Shown here piece by piece: positions 1 to 8,612 of a stretch of 64,000 nucleotides of DNA. The position numbers and the translations under genes were made by a program. Where the stretch lies: NCBI RefSeq assembly GCF_019443085.1, contig NZ_JAHZIL010000003.1, forward strand, positions 62,001-126,000, written 5' to 3'. Every line of letters begins with the position of its first letter. Position 1 is the stretch's first letter. Under the pieces are notes generated by a model that saw only the letters and a list, made by a program, of their open reading frames with translations, had not been told where the DNA came from and did no database searches. This DNA comes from Marinobacter sp. F4218. GTDB taxonomy: Bacteria; Pseudomonadota; Gammaproteobacteria; Pseudomonadales; Oleiphilaceae.

Positions 1-194
1 AGCATTTTCCCATCGTCAATGATGAAAAGCTGGTGCTCGACCTGCTGCTCCAGGAAAGAATTCTTCTGGTGCAGGGCTCAGCCTTCAACATTGACGACAA
101 ACAGCACTTGCGCGTGGTTTTCCTGCCCAGGGAAGACGCCCTTGAAGACGCCATGTCGCGGCTCGGCCGCTTCCTTGGTAACTATCAGCAGTAA
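1..194 (+). CDS. alaA: Alanine aminotransferase AlaA, C-terminal end (partial)
   Basis: The last 63 codons of a gene that enters from the left edge; the reading frame begins at base 3 and ends with TAA at 192-194. The segment reads HFPIVNDEKL, then VQGSAFN, and ends RFLGNYQQ. This matches the C-terminus of the class I PLP-dependent aminotransferase AlaA, where a VQGTAFN-type stretch precedes the end by about 40 residues. The enzyme converts pyruvate and glutamate to alanine and 2-oxoglutarate in the cytoplasm. The PLP lysine lies outside the window, so the call rests on the tail alone. Another class I aminotransferase of the same subgroup is possible. Confidence 0.7.
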   Translation, partial: HFPIVNDEKLVLDLLLQERILLVQGSAFNIDDKQHLRVVFLPREDALEDAMSRLGRFLGNYQQ

Positions 195-204
195 CGGAGC
201 ATCC

Positions 205-672
205 ATGGCTGACATTCATGTAGAGGAATTCTACAAGGACGTTGCGATCGCCCTTGTCCAGCTCTATGGCGCCTTCCCTCGCCGCGTCAATCTGTTCGTG
301 GAGGATATCGCCGGCCCGGACGAGCCCGATGAATTCGGGCTTCACAGCAAGCGTCATATGGCCTGCTTTGGCGCCCTCCTCTGGCTGGAAGAGGAAGGCC
401 TGCTTCGCTATGTCGATACCATTCGTCAGGAAGCGCTGGACCAGGCAGTTCTGAGCCATGCGGCGTTCGTTCGCCTGAGCGCTCCGGCGCCGGTTGAGCT
501 CAACCGGCGCCTTAACCAGGACCAGGCGCACGCCGGTGACCATCTTCCTCCGTCGGTGCGGGAAGATCTTTCGACCCACATTCACCTGATTCGCAAGGCC
601 CTAAAAACCGGTCATTCCGGACGTATCAGCCAGGTTGTGCAGGCGACGTTCTTTGCCGATGACAAACATTAA
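205..672 (+). CDS. Conserved protein of unknown function, 155 aa
   Basis: The ATG at 205 follows a GGAG at 196-199 and lies 10 bases after the alaA stop, so the two are probably co-transcribed. The protein starts MADIHVEEFY and has no signal peptide or membrane segment, so it is probably cytoplasmic. It is acidic in the middle (EDIAGPDEPDEFG, residues 32-44) and has alternating helices. I recall similar proteins of the same size as uncharacterised genes in Pseudomonas and relatives. I see no catalytic motif and give no function. A perfect 26-base palindrome lies inside the gene at 486-511. Confidence 0.75.
   Translation: MADIHVEEFYKDVAIALVQLYGAFPRRVNLFVEDIAGPDEPDEFGLHSKRHMACFGALLWLEEEGLLRYVDTIRQEALDQAVLSHAAFVRLSAPAPVELNRRLNQDQAHAGDHLPPSVREDLSTHIHLIRKALKTGHSGRISQVVQATFFADDKH
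486..511. repeat. Perfect 26-bp palindrome inside a coding sequence
   Basis: Two 13-base arms, GGCGCCGGTTGAG and its exact reverse complement, meet without a loop at the GAGCTC centre. No T-run follows, so it is not a normal terminator. It encodes the APAPVELNRRL region of the unknown protein. Confidence 0.85.
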
Positions 673-686
673 ATCCATGCAAAGAC

Positions 687-714
687 ATTGAACCGTCGAA
701 CCCCGGCCACATAA
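687..714 (+). promoter_or_regulatory. Candidate heat-shock (sigma-32 type) promoter of htpX
   Basis: ATTGAA at 687-692 is followed after 14 bases by CCACATAA at 707-714. This resembles the sigma-32 consensus CTTGAA, 13-15 bases, CCCCATNT. It lies about 55 bases upstream of the htpX start, and htpX is a known heat-shock gene in E. coli. The match is by eye, and the -10 part is imperfect. Confidence 0.4.
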
Positions 715-767
715 TTCGGTCTTAGGCACAGCTTTTACGTGTTTGACTCATCATTCAGGGAATTAAC

Positions 768-1649
768 ATGCGGATTCTGTTGTTTCTGGCCACCAACCTT
801 GCGGTCATCCTGGTAGCAAGCTTTACGCTGAGACTTCTGGGCGTCGACAGCTACCTCTCCCAATACGGCATTCAGTATGGTCCGCTGCTGGCGTTTGCCG
901 CGGTCTTTGGGTTCGCCGGAGCCATCATTTCACTGCTGATATCCAAGCCAATGGCGAAGTGGAGCACCCGGGCAAAGGTCATCGAATCCCCGCGCACTCC
1001 GGCTGAACGCTGGCTAGTGGACACGGTAGCGGTTCTCGCCAAAAACGCCGGCATAGGAATGCCCGAGGTTGCCATCTTCCCAGCTTCCCAGTCCAACGCT
1101 TTTGCCACAGGCTGGAATAAGAACGATGCCCTGGTTGCAGTTAGCGAGGGCCTTCTGCATCGCTTCAACAAGGACGAGATCCGGGCGGTTTTGGGCCATG
1201 AGATTGGCCACGTGGCCAATGGGGACATGATCACACTTGCCTTGATCCAGGGCGTCGTCAACACCTTCGTTATTTTTGCCTCCCGGGTCATAGGCTCCTT
1301 TGTTGACCGCGTTATTTTCAAGAACGAAAGTGGTCACGGAATCGGCTTCTTTGTAGTCAGTATTGCCGCGGAACTGGTGCTGGGCATTCTTGCGAGCACC
1401 ATTGTGTTCTGGTTCTCCCGTCGTCGGGAATTCCGGGCTGATATCGCCGGCGCCCAGTTGGCAGGCCGGTCCGCCATGATCGGCGCGCTGGCACGCCTTA
1501 AACAGGAAAGTGAGATCCCTGACCAGATGCCCGATACACTTCAGGCGTTTGGCATCAATCGAGGGGCTCGCGGCGGCCTCAGCGCTCTGTTTATGACACA
1601 CCCGCCGCTCGAAGACCGGATTCGGGCCCTGGAACAGGCCTCTTTCTAA
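768..1649 (+). CDS. htpX: Membrane zinc metalloprotease HtpX
   Basis: M48-family integral membrane endopeptidase that degrades misfolded inner-membrane proteins, working alongside FtsH. The 293 residues equal the E. coli length. Two N-terminal membrane helices (about 4-24 and 38-58) precede the zinc motif HEIGH (H144, E145, H148), which is followed by further hydrophobic segments (about 155-180 and 195-215). The third zinc ligand is probably the Glu in SRRREFRAD at about 222. The gene stands alone between an unknown gene and a strong terminator and has a candidate heat-shock promoter upstream. Confidence 0.95.
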   Translation: MRILLFLATNLAVILVASFTLRLLGVDSYLSQYGIQYGPLLAFAAVFGFAGAIISLLISKPMAKWSTRAKVIESPRTPAERWLVDTVAVLAKNAGIGMPEVAIFPASQSNAFATGWNKNDALVAVSEGLLHRFNKDEIRAVLGHEIGHVANGDMITLALIQGVVNTFVIFASRVIGSFVDRVIFKNESGHGIGFFVVSIAAELVLGILASTIVFWFSRRREFRADIAGAQLAGRSAMIGALARLKQESEIPDQMPDTLQAFGINRGARGGLSALFMTHPPLEDRIRALEQASF

Positions 1650-1653
1650 ACAA

Positions 1654-1681
1654 AAAAACCGGGGCACAAGCCCCGGTTTTT
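1654..1681. terminator. Bidirectional rho-independent terminator, htpX / pdxB
   Basis: The 11-bp stem AAAAACCGGGG / CCCCGGTTTTT encloses the loop CACAAG. There is an A-run on one side and a T-run on the other, so it can stop transcription from both htpX (+) and pdxB (-), which converge here. Confidence 0.93.
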
Positions 1682-1697
1682 CAGTTCGGACGGATGG

Positions 1698-2852
1698 TCA
1701 GATTTTCAGCTTGAACCCGATCGCCCGGAAGCTGTCCTGCAGGGATTTACTAGTCCCCTTCAACTGGACCTTCAGGCTGGAACATTCCCGGCGCACCGGA
1801 TAGTCTCGCCGCAACCGGTCAAAAGCCGCCGCTCTCTCCTCAGCCGAGCCCCGCATGGCAACGCGCAGGCGGGCATCATCCTGCCTGGGGTCATAACAGG
1901 CTCGCAGTGAAATTCTGATGGCATCGTCCTCGTCGGCGGCGCTGGTGAACGATACTTTGCTCAGCGCGGGTTCCGGCAGGAACTGCCCCGTTTTCTTGCG
2001 CACAGGCAACCCCAAATAGCCACTGAGCGCCTGATAGATCATTTCCGTGCCCTGAACCTTACCCTCAAGGCTGTAGCCGGCAATGTGGGGGGTGGCCAAC
2101 CAGACCTGATCAACCAGCTCCGGATCAATGCGGGGCTCTCGCTCCCAGACATCCAGGGCCACAACCGGTGCATTCGCCTGTGCCAGCCGCGCACGCAATG
2201 CGCCGGTGTCGATCACTTCACCACGGCCAGCGTTGATCAGCAGCTGATCCTCGGTCAATGAAGCCAGCTGACGTTCACCCACCAAATGGTAGGTGGCGTG
2301 CGCCTGGTCCCGGGTAAGCGGCGTATGCAGCGTGATCACATCGCATTGCAGGGCCTCATCCAGGGAGACGAACTCCTGATCGCCGTCTTCCTCGCGTTCG
2401 GCTCTCGGCGGATCGCACAACCGGACCTCAAAACCGAGGCGTTCAAGCTTATGGGCAAGCTCGCCGCCCACATTCCCAACGCCGACGATGCCCACGCTCA
2501 ACCGCGTCCAGTCTTCCAGGGCGCGCCGCTCTGCGTGGAGGGAAAGCACTCCAAGCACATACTCGGCTACGCTGTTGGCGTTACAGCCCGGCGCTGCGGA
2601 GAAACGGATTCCCTTCTGTTCGAGCCAATCCCGATCGACGTGGTCCGTGCCAATTGTGGCCGTCCCCACGAACCGTACCCGGCTGCCCTCCAAAAGTTCC
2701 GGACCGACCCGGGTGACGGACCGAACCAGAACCACATCGGCGTCCCTGACGTCACTGGCGGTCATCGTCCGACCCGATACCTGACGTATTTCCCCGAAAT
2801 CTCCGAAGAAAGAGTCCAGTAGCGGGATGTTTTCGTCTGCTACGATCAACAT
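1698..2852 (-). CDS. pdxB: Erythronate-4-phosphate dehydrogenase PdxB
   Basis: Second step of the DXP-dependent pyridoxal phosphate pathway: oxidises 4-phosphoerythronate to 2-oxo-3-hydroxy-4-phosphobutanoate. The 384 residues are close to the usual ~380. The N-terminus (MLIVADENIPLLDSFF) and the Rossmann motif GIVGVGNVGG near residue 121 are typical of PdxB among the D-2-hydroxyacid dehydrogenases. The NAG-containing catalytic segment (LINAGRGEVIDTGAL) and a catalytic His in ATPHIAGYS follow, with the PdxB-specific C-terminal dimerisation domain after that. It is the last gene of epmC-rhlB-pdxB, 17 bases after rhlB. Confidence 0.93.
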   Translation of the reverse strand: MLIVADENIPLLDSFFGDFGEIRQVSGRTMTASDVRDADVVLVRSVTRVGPELLEGSRVRFVGTATIGTDHVDRDWLEQKGIRFSAAPGCNANSVAEYVLGVLSLHAERRALEDWTRLSVGIVGVGNVGGELAHKLERLGFEVRLCDPPRAEREEDGDQEFVSLDEALQCDVITLHTPLTRDQAHATYHLVGERQLASLTEDQLLINAGRGEVIDTGALRARLAQANAPVVALDVWEREPRIDPELVDQVWLATPHIAGYSLEGKVQGTEMIYQALSGYLGLPVRKKTGQFLPEPALSKVSFTSAADEDDAIRISLRACYDPRQDDARLRVAMRGSAEERAAAFDRLRRDYPVRRECSSLKVQLKGTSKSLQDSFRAIGFKLKI

Positions 2853-2869
2853 GATGCTGTACGGCCCTT

Positions 2870-4150
2870 TCAGTTCCTGCGCTGGCGCTGATTACGGCCG
2901 CCGGAGCCACCGCGACCACCCTGGGGGCGGCGACCGCGCTTGCGGGTGATCGGTGGATTTTCCATTGCCACCATCAACGCCTCATCCGGCACCGCCGTTT
3001 TCAGTTTCTGGCTGATGTACGCCTCGATGGCCGGCAGCGCGAAGGAATCATCCTCACCCGCAAAGCTGACCGACACCCCATGCTTGCCCGCCCGACCGGT
3101 ACGGCCGATGCGATGCACGTAATCTTCTGCATTATCGGGAAGATTGTAGTTGAAAACGTGGGTTACGCCGTTGACGTGAATACCACGGCCCGCGACGTCA
3201 GTGGCGACCAGCACCTGGATGGAACCTTTCTTGAACTGTTCCAGCGTCTTCAGACGTTTGTTCTGGGCAATCTCTCCGGACATCAGGGAAACCTTGACCC
3301 CCTGGTTACGCAAGTCCTCCTCAAGATCCCGACACTGATCGCGGCGATTGGCGAAGACGAGGGCCTTCTCCACTTCCGGACGTTTGAGGTAGTTCACCAG
3401 AACCGGCAGTTTCTCATCATCACCGACCAGATATACCGTCTGTTCGACCCGCTCCGCTGTCTTTTGCTCCGGCTCGATTTCCACGAACTCGGCATTCTTG
3501 GTCCACATGGACGCCAGGTTAAGCACATCCTGGTTGAATGTGGCACTGAACAGGAGGGTCTGACGATCTTCCTTGGCTGTACATTTGCGGATGATCCGTT
3601 TCACATCGGGAATGAACCCCATGTCCAGCATGCGATCCGCCTCATCCAGAATCAGAATATCCAGCTGATCGAGGAAGACGTCCTGGGAACCCAGAAAATC
3701 AATGAGCCGTCCCGGCGTTGCCACCAGAATATCCACGATTTCGTTCTGCAACTGGTCCCGCTGTTTGTCGTAGTTCATGCCACCGACGACGGTCACGACG
3801 TTGTGACCCGTGTGCTGGCAAAGCTGCTCGGCATCCTTGGCAATCTGCATCGCAAGCTCCCGCGTGGGTGCGAGGGCCAGAACCCTGGGTTCAGAGGCAA
3901 ACCGGTCCTTTTCCGGGATCGGGGTTTCCAGCAGGGACTGAATGGCGGTAATCAGGAACGCTGCGGTTTTACCGGTGCCCGTCTGTGCCTGGCCAATCAG
4001 GTCCTCACACGCCAATGTCCAGGGCAGGGTTTCCGCCTGAATCGGCGTGCAGTATTCAAATCCAATCGCCGTAATGGCATCCTGCAGACGTTTGTCCAGA
4101 TTCAGATCCTGGAATCGAAGGTCGCCAGTGTGCTTTGGGTCAGATGTCAT
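2870..4150 (-). CDS. rhlB: DEAD-box ATP-dependent RNA helicase RhlB
   Basis: RNA helicase that in E. coli unwinds structured RNA for PNPase in the degradosome. All DEAD-box motifs are visible: Q motif (FEYCTPIQ, 31-38), Walker A AQTGTGKT (55-62), PTRELA (95-100), DEAD (169-172), SAT (202-204) and HRIGRTGRAG near 343. The C-terminal tail is a basic Arg/Gly-rich stretch (RGRRPQGGRGGSGGR), as expected for RNA contact. 426 residues, the RhlB length. The start codon overlaps the epmC stop as ATGA, which implies translational coupling. RhlB is favoured over RhlE or SrmB by its N-terminus (FQDLNLDKRLQDAITAIGF). Confidence 0.88.
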   Translation of the reverse strand: MTSDPKHTGDLRFQDLNLDKRLQDAITAIGFEYCTPIQAETLPWTLACEDLIGQAQTGTGKTAAFLITAIQSLLETPIPEKDRFASEPRVLALAPTRELAMQIAKDAEQLCQHTGHNVVTVVGGMNYDKQRDQLQNEIVDILVATPGRLIDFLGSQDVFLDQLDILILDEADRMLDMGFIPDVKRIIRKCTAKEDRQTLLFSATFNQDVLNLASMWTKNAEFVEIEPEQKTAERVEQTVYLVGDDEKLPVLVNYLKRPEVEKALVFANRRDQCRDLEEDLRNQGVKVSLMSGEIAQNKRLKTLEQFKKGSIQVLVATDVAGRGIHVNGVTHVFNYNLPDNAEDYVHRIGRTGRAGKHGVSVSFAGEDDSFALPAIEAYISQKLKTAVPDEALMVAMENPPITRKRGRRPQGGRGGSGGRNQRQRRN

Positions 4151-4737
4151 ACAGTCTCAATTTTCCTCAGGGTGTTCAGTGCGGAACTCACCGGAGCAAT
4201 GCGTCGGGCATCCTGTTGCCAGGATTCGAGCACCGTATCAGTGGTCCCATAAAAGGTTGTCAGTGCATCAAAAAATTGTCCGGCTCGTCGCGGCAAACCA
4301 GTAGACAGGTAAAGCCCGGCCTGTTCACGGACCTTACTCCTGAAGCCCGACTCATCTGCCGCGCCATCTCCGGAGAGGTTGTCCAAACTGATGTGAAAAC
4401 GGAACCCGGCCGCCATGGAGAATAGCCACTCCAGCGCCTGGGGTTTAACCTCTACCTGTTCGAACGCCCGCTGCTGTTCTGGCGACCGACCATCCGGACA
4501 GTACCAGTAACCGTAATCGTGGAGTGCGCGCCGACGCTCACCGGCGATACACCAGTGGCTGATTTCATGCAAGGCACTGGCGTAATAGCCGTGCGCAAAG
4601 ACAACTTGCGCAACCCCATCCGGCTCGTTGGCAGGAAGGTACTCGGGTTCATCACTGCCTTTGACCAGAATGGTCCGGTATTTTTCCCGGAACAGGTCAT
4701 TAAACAGCATGATAAGATCATTTGGACTGTGATTCAT
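4147..4737 (-). CDS. epmC: Elongation factor P hydroxylase EpmC (YfcM family)
   Basis: Hydroxylates the beta-lysyl-lysine modification of elongation factor P. The protein aligns by eye along its whole length with E. coli YfcM: KGSDEPEYLPA, then FAHGYYASALHEISHWC with the HExxH metal motif (H57, E58, H61), then YGYWYCPDGR and EVKPQALEW. I chose the ATG at 4737 because it gives 196 residues, near the family's ~182. An open frame continues upstream but overlaps the dsbD leader region. The stop overlaps the rhlB start. epmA and epmB are not in this window. Confidence 0.9.
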   Translation of the reverse strand: MNHSPNDLIMLFNDLFREKYRTILVKGSDEPEYLPANEPDGVAQVVFAHGYYASALHEISHWCIAGERRRALHDYGYWYCPDGRSPEQQRAFEQVEVKPQALEWLFSMAAGFRFHISLDNLSGDGAADESGFRSKVREQAGLYLSTGLPRRAGQFFDALTTFYGTTDTVLESWQQDARRIAPVSSALNTLRKIETV

Positions 4738-4895
4738 TGGCTCGCTATTGTGCGACTTTACAGCGATCAATACCAGAGGGAACTTTGACGCCCCGACTAT
4801 GTCCACTGGCTTCGAACGCCGCTGAAAGAACGGAATCGTCCGCGGCCGTACAGGACTCAAGTAAAACCAATAGCAAACAGGAACCAGACCAATCC

Positions 4896-6803
4896 ATGAC
4901 AGTATCCGCTGCGGTCTTTCAGAACTGTCGACGCGCCCGTGCATTTACCCACCTGCTGACGCTGATCTGCCTCATGCTGGTGACCGGAACCGCTTCCGCC
5001 CTGGGCACCGGCGGGAAATCCCTCTTTGGGGGTGAGAACAACGGCTTCCTGCCGGTTGATGAGGCACTCCCCTTCAATTACAGCTCTGACAGCGGTTTCG
5101 TGATCCTGTCCTGGAACATTACCCCGGGACACTACCTGTACCGGGAACGGGTCAGTGTCGTTTCGGTAACCGAGGGCGTCCAGATCGGTGAGCCGAAGTT
5201 CGCCCGGAGCGGTGAGGTTGTGCAGGATGAGTTCTTCGGCGAAGTCACCGTTTTTTATGATCCGGTCGACGTGCGGGTTCCGGTTTCCCTGCCCGAAGGG
5301 GTGCAGGAAGCCCAACTGCAGGTCACCTACCAGGGATGCGCCGAGGCAGGACTGTGCTATCCCCCCCAGACCCGCGATGTGCTTTACTTCCCCGGCAGCT
5401 CCACAAGCCAGGCCCCGGCGGGCTCCGAAGGGACCGGGACCGAAACTGCCCGCCTGGGCAATGGCTCGCCTGAAACCTCCATGGACACGTCATCAGCCAC
5501 TGGCCTTGCGGGCTTTCTCTCCCGCCAGTCCTCACTGGTGATTGTCGGGGTGTTCTTCCTCCTAGGGCTCGGGCTGACATTCACCCCCTGTGTACTTCCC
5601 ATGGTGCCGATCATCTCGACACTGGTTTCCAGCCACAACACCCGCACCTCCGGCCACGCACTGATGCTGTCTGTCAGCTATGTCCTCGGCATGGCGCTGA
5701 CCTATGCCTCCGCTGGTGTGCTGACAGGGTTATTGGGTGCCAGCTTCAACCTTCAGGCACAATTGCAGTCGCCGTGGGTGCTGGGCGTGTTTGCCACACT
5801 CTTTGTGGTATTCGCCCTGTCCATGTTCGATTTGTTTGAGATCCAGCTGCCGCGATTTATCCGGGAACCATTGAATGATGCCAGCCACCGAATGACCGGC
5901 AGCCGGGTGCTGAGCATATTCGGGATTGGGGCTTTGTCGGCATTGATTGTGTCACCCTGCGTCTCCGCGCCACTGGCTGGCAGCCTGCTTTATATCTCAA
6001 CCACCCAGGATGCCCTGGTCGGCGGTATTGCCCTTTTTGCGCTTGGTCTTGGAATGGGACTTCCACTGATATTGGTGGCGGTGGGCGGACGCAGGCTTCT
6101 GCCAAGCAGTGGGCACTGGATGACTACAGTGAAGCACTTCTACGGCGTGATGTTGCTGGCCGTGGCAATCTGGCTGGTGGAGCGACTGGTCCCGGCCTGG
6201 CTGGCGCTGACCCTCTGGGGTCTCCTCATCGCGATCACCGGGGTTCAGCTTGGTGCGTTCGATGCGGCAAAGGCGGGTTGGGCACGAACCCGCAAGGGCC
6301 TGGGCCTGGTGCTTTTCGCCTACGGTCTGGCATTACTTGCCGGGGCTGTTGGCGGTGCCAGTGACCCCCTTCGGCCACTTACACCCTTTACCGTGGCGTC
6401 GAGCCCGAACCCGGCCCTGACACCGCCCGATCATGCAGGCTTCGAGCGGGTCGCCGCACCCAGACAGATTCGCGCCAGGCTGGACGAAGCGGCGGCGCAG
6501 AACCGCCCCGTCGTTCTGGATTTCTATGCCGACTGGTGCATCTCATGCAAGGTGATGGAGCGCAATGTATTCAGGGACCCGCAGGTTGTCCAGGCGCTCT
6601 CTCCCTATACGTTGTTGCAAATTGACGTGACTGACAACACGCCGGCGCAACAGGCCCTGCTCGATGAGCTCGGCCTGTTTGGCCCGCCAGCAATCCTGTT
6701 CTACAGCCGAGACGGCGAGGAGATGCCGGCGCAGCGGGTACTGGGAGAAATGGATCGCGATGATTTCATTCGCCACCTGAACGGACTCAGGTCCGGAGCC
6801 TGA
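4896..6803 (+). CDS. dsbD: Thiol:disulfide interchange protein DsbD
   Basis: Carries electrons from cytoplasmic thioredoxin across the inner membrane to periplasmic DsbC, DsbG and CcmG-type partners. I start at the ATG at 4896 because it leads directly into a signal peptide ending near TASA-LGTG; 635 residues result. The three modules are visible. The N-terminal periplasmic domain has C148 and C154 (GCAEAGLCYPP). The eight-helix membrane domain has C232 (TPCVLPMVP) and C355 (SPCVSAPLAG). The C-terminal thioredoxin domain has WCISC (C548, C551). It is divergent from epmC and converges on tusA with only five bases between the stops. It may support cytochrome c maturation for the cbb3 oxidase encoded nearby. 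Confidence 0.95.
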   Translation: MTVSAAVFQNCRRARAFTHLLTLICLMLVTGTASALGTGGKSLFGGENNGFLPVDEALPFNYSSDSGFVILSWNITPGHYLYRERVSVVSVTEGVQIGEPKFARSGEVVQDEFFGEVTVFYDPVDVRVPVSLPEGVQEAQLQVTYQGCAEAGLCYPPQTRDVLYFPGSSTSQAPAGSEGTGTETARLGNGSPETSMDTSSATGLAGFLSRQSSLVIVGVFFLLGLGLTFTPCVLPMVPIISTLVSSHNTRTSGHALMLSVSYVLGMALTYASAGVLTGLLGASFNLQAQLQSPWVLGVFATLFVVFALSMFDLFEIQLPRFIREPLNDASHRMTGSRVLSIFGIGALSALIVSPCVSAPLAGSLLYISTTQDALVGGIALFALGLGMGLPLILVAVGGRRLLPSSGHWMTTVKHFYGVMLLAVAIWLVERLVPAWLALTLWGLLIAITGVQLGAFDAAKAGWARTRKGLGLVLFAYGLALLAGAVGGASDPLRPLTPFTVASSPNPALTPPDHAGFERVAAPRQIRARLDEAAAQNRPVVLDFYADWCISCKVMERNVFRDPQVVQALSPYTLLQIDVTDNTPAQQALLDELGLFGPPAILFYSRDGEEMPAQRVLGEMDRDDFIRHLNGLRSGA

Positions 6804-6808
6804 TACGG

Positions 6809-7051
6809 TCAGGCTTCGCCTCGTCGAATCAGGAACACGAATTCGTCGCCCTGCTCTTCATCACAGACCAGCTCGTGGCCGAGGAACTGACAGAACCGTG
6901 GAATGTCCCGGGTGGTCGAGGGATCCGTGGCGCGCACCCGGAGCACACGTCCGGGCGCTACATCATTGATGCGATTATGCAACATCATGACCGGCTCCGG
7001 GCAGAAAAGCCCTCGGGCATCCAGCTCTGCATCGTACTCTGAAGCTGCCAA
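6809..7051 (-). CDS. tusA: Sulfur carrier protein TusA
   Basis: Small persulfide carrier that passes sulfur from IscS to the TusBCD relay for 2-thiouridine in tRNA and to other acceptors. It has 80 residues. The active cysteine is C17 in the signature LDARGLFCPEPVMMLHN. The rest (GRVLRVRATDPSTTRDIPRFC) fits the two-layer alpha/beta TusA/SirA fold. It is a single-gene unit whose stop lies five bases from the dsbD stop on the other strand. Confidence 0.92.
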   Translation of the reverse strand: MAASEYDAELDARGLFCPEPVMMLHNRINDVAPGRVLRVRATDPSTTRDIPRFCQFLGHELVCDEEQGDEFVFLIRRGEA

Positions 7052-7134
7052 AACCTTCTCCTGATCAATAACCTGATATTTCTGAAAAACCTGCTAATTT
7101 ATTGTTTATAACAGCTAAATAATGGAGGTAAACC

Positions 7135-7425
7135 ATGATCCGGGTGCTGATTGAACGCCATATCGCTGAAACCCTGGAAGATGCCTACGAGCAACGCGCC
7201 CGAAAAGTCCTGCAACAAGCCGTCAGTGCGCCGGGCTTCATTTCCGGCGAAACCCTGGCCGACAGCCATGACCCCAACCACCGTATCACGCTCGCCAACT
7301 GGCGCTCCGAAGCCGACTGGGACCGGTGGTATCGGTCCCCGGAGCGCAGGGAACTCATGTCGGAACTGGTTCCCATGATGGACCAGGACGAAACCATCAC
7401 CGTCCTCGAACAGAGCGTTTTCTAG
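7135..7425 (+). CDS. Antibiotic biosynthesis monooxygenase (ABM) fold protein, 96 aa
   Basis: A small dimeric alpha/beta-barrel type protein. The pattern MIRVLIERHI, GFISGETLAD, NHRITLANWRSEADWDRWYRSPERREL is typical of ABM-domain proteins. Members range from heme-degrading or quinol monooxygenases to proteins with no known activity, so the substrate cannot be stated. A good ribosome-binding site (ATGGAGG) lies just upstream. The final four bases overlap the rlmM stop on the opposite strand. Confidence 0.8.
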   Translation: MIRVLIERHIAETLEDAYEQRARKVLQQAVSAPGFISGETLADSHDPNHRITLANWRSEADWDRWYRSPERRELMSELVPMMDQDETITVLEQSVF

Positions 7426-8498
7426 CCGGTTCGCTCGATAAAACAAGTAATTTCTTCCCGATCATGGTAGAGGTGGCGGGCTTTCAGGTTGAAGCCAACG
7501 CCCGCTTCTGCCAGACCTTTTTCAATGATATCACGGCAAATCAGCCATTCATCGTAGCGTTTCTTCATCGGCAGTTTGAGATTAAAGACCGTGTAACGGC
7601 AAAATCCGCCGGCAATCCAATCGACCGCCAGTCGGGCAGTTTTACGAGGCTGGTCCACAATGTCACAGACCATCCAGTCGATTCGCCGCTTGGGCCGCCA
7701 ACTGTAGCCATCGGCCTCAACGTGCTCCACCTGACCGGTAGCCATTAAATCGGGATTCATTGGACCGTTATCAACCGCCGTAACCAGCATGCCCTGGCGC
7801 ACCAGTTGCCAGGTCCATCCACCAGGCGCCGCGCCCAGGTCAGCGGCCTTTTTACCGCCGCCCAGATAATCCAGTTCCTGTTCCGGCGGCAGAAAAATCT
7901 TCCAGGCTTCCTCCAGCTTGAGCGCAGACCGGCTTGGCGCCGATGCGGGCAGGCGAAGCCGGGGAATCCCCCCCACATAACGGGCCCTGTTTTCCTGAAG
8001 ACTGAAGCCAATCACCGCCTCGGAGAAGGCCAGTAACAGAACCTCGAGCCGGGCCGGCGCAGAGGCGTTCTGATCGGCCTTGAGCAGGCCTGCTCCCCGC
8101 AATCCACGAGACAGTGGAGAAACCCATTTACGGGAAAAATTACCAAGATCGCCGTCGGCATTGTTTTCGGGCAGTCTGACCTCGAGCCGGGCACAACCCG
8201 GGTAGCTACGCTCCAGATTTCGCAGTCCCTCGATGACGGCACCCACCCGATCATGCTCGGGGAGCGGCATACGACCAAGCACCACGAACCAGTCCCGGAC
8301 AAACACCAGATCTGCCAGATCCAGCCGAGACAGGAGCTCCTCTGCCGTCTCCGGCCCGCCCAGTGAATACCAGACCAGGCCAGCCCCCTTCTCGGGCTCA
8401 AAAAAGCCGAAAAAACCACGTTCGGCGGCCTGATCGGTCAATTCCCGACCGGCTTCGGCTTCAAAGCCCGGTCGACAAAATGCAAGAACCTGTTCCAT
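7422..8498 (-). CDS. rlmM: 23S rRNA 2'-O-ribose C2498 methyltransferase RlmM
   Basis: SAM-dependent methyltransferase that modifies C2498 in the peptidyl transferase loop of 23S rRNA. The 358 residues are close to E. coli RlmM (366). The N-terminal THUMP-like part starts MEQVLAFCRPGFEAEAGREL. The Rossmann domain contains KAADLGAAPGGWTWQLV (SAM site) and WMVCDIVDQPRK, followed by FNLKLPMKKRYDEW with the catalytic lysine region. Single gene, divergent from the diguanylate cyclase gene. Confidence 0.93.
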   Translation of the reverse strand: MEQVLAFCRPGFEAEAGRELTDQAAERGFFGFFEPEKGAGLVWYSLGGPETAEELLSRLDLADLVFVRDWFVVLGRMPLPEHDRVGAVIEGLRNLERSYPGCARLEVRLPENNADGDLGNFSRKWVSPLSRGLRGAGLLKADQNASAPARLEVLLLAFSEAVIGFSLQENRARYVGGIPRLRLPASAPSRSALKLEEAWKIFLPPEQELDYLGGGKKAADLGAAPGGWTWQLVRQGMLVTAVDNGPMNPDLMATGQVEHVEADGYSWRPKRRIDWMVCDIVDQPRKTARLAVDWIAGGFCRYTVFNLKLPMKKRYDEWLICRDIIEKGLAEAGVGFNLKARHLYHDREEITCFIERTG

Positions 8499-8612
8499 TC
8501 GATACCTGTTATAAGGGGCGTCAACGCAACCCTGTAAATTTGAAACTGTTTAACATCAAATATTGTGTGCTTTGACTACACTCTTCGCTCTACTGCTTTC
8601 GGGAATCCCCAG

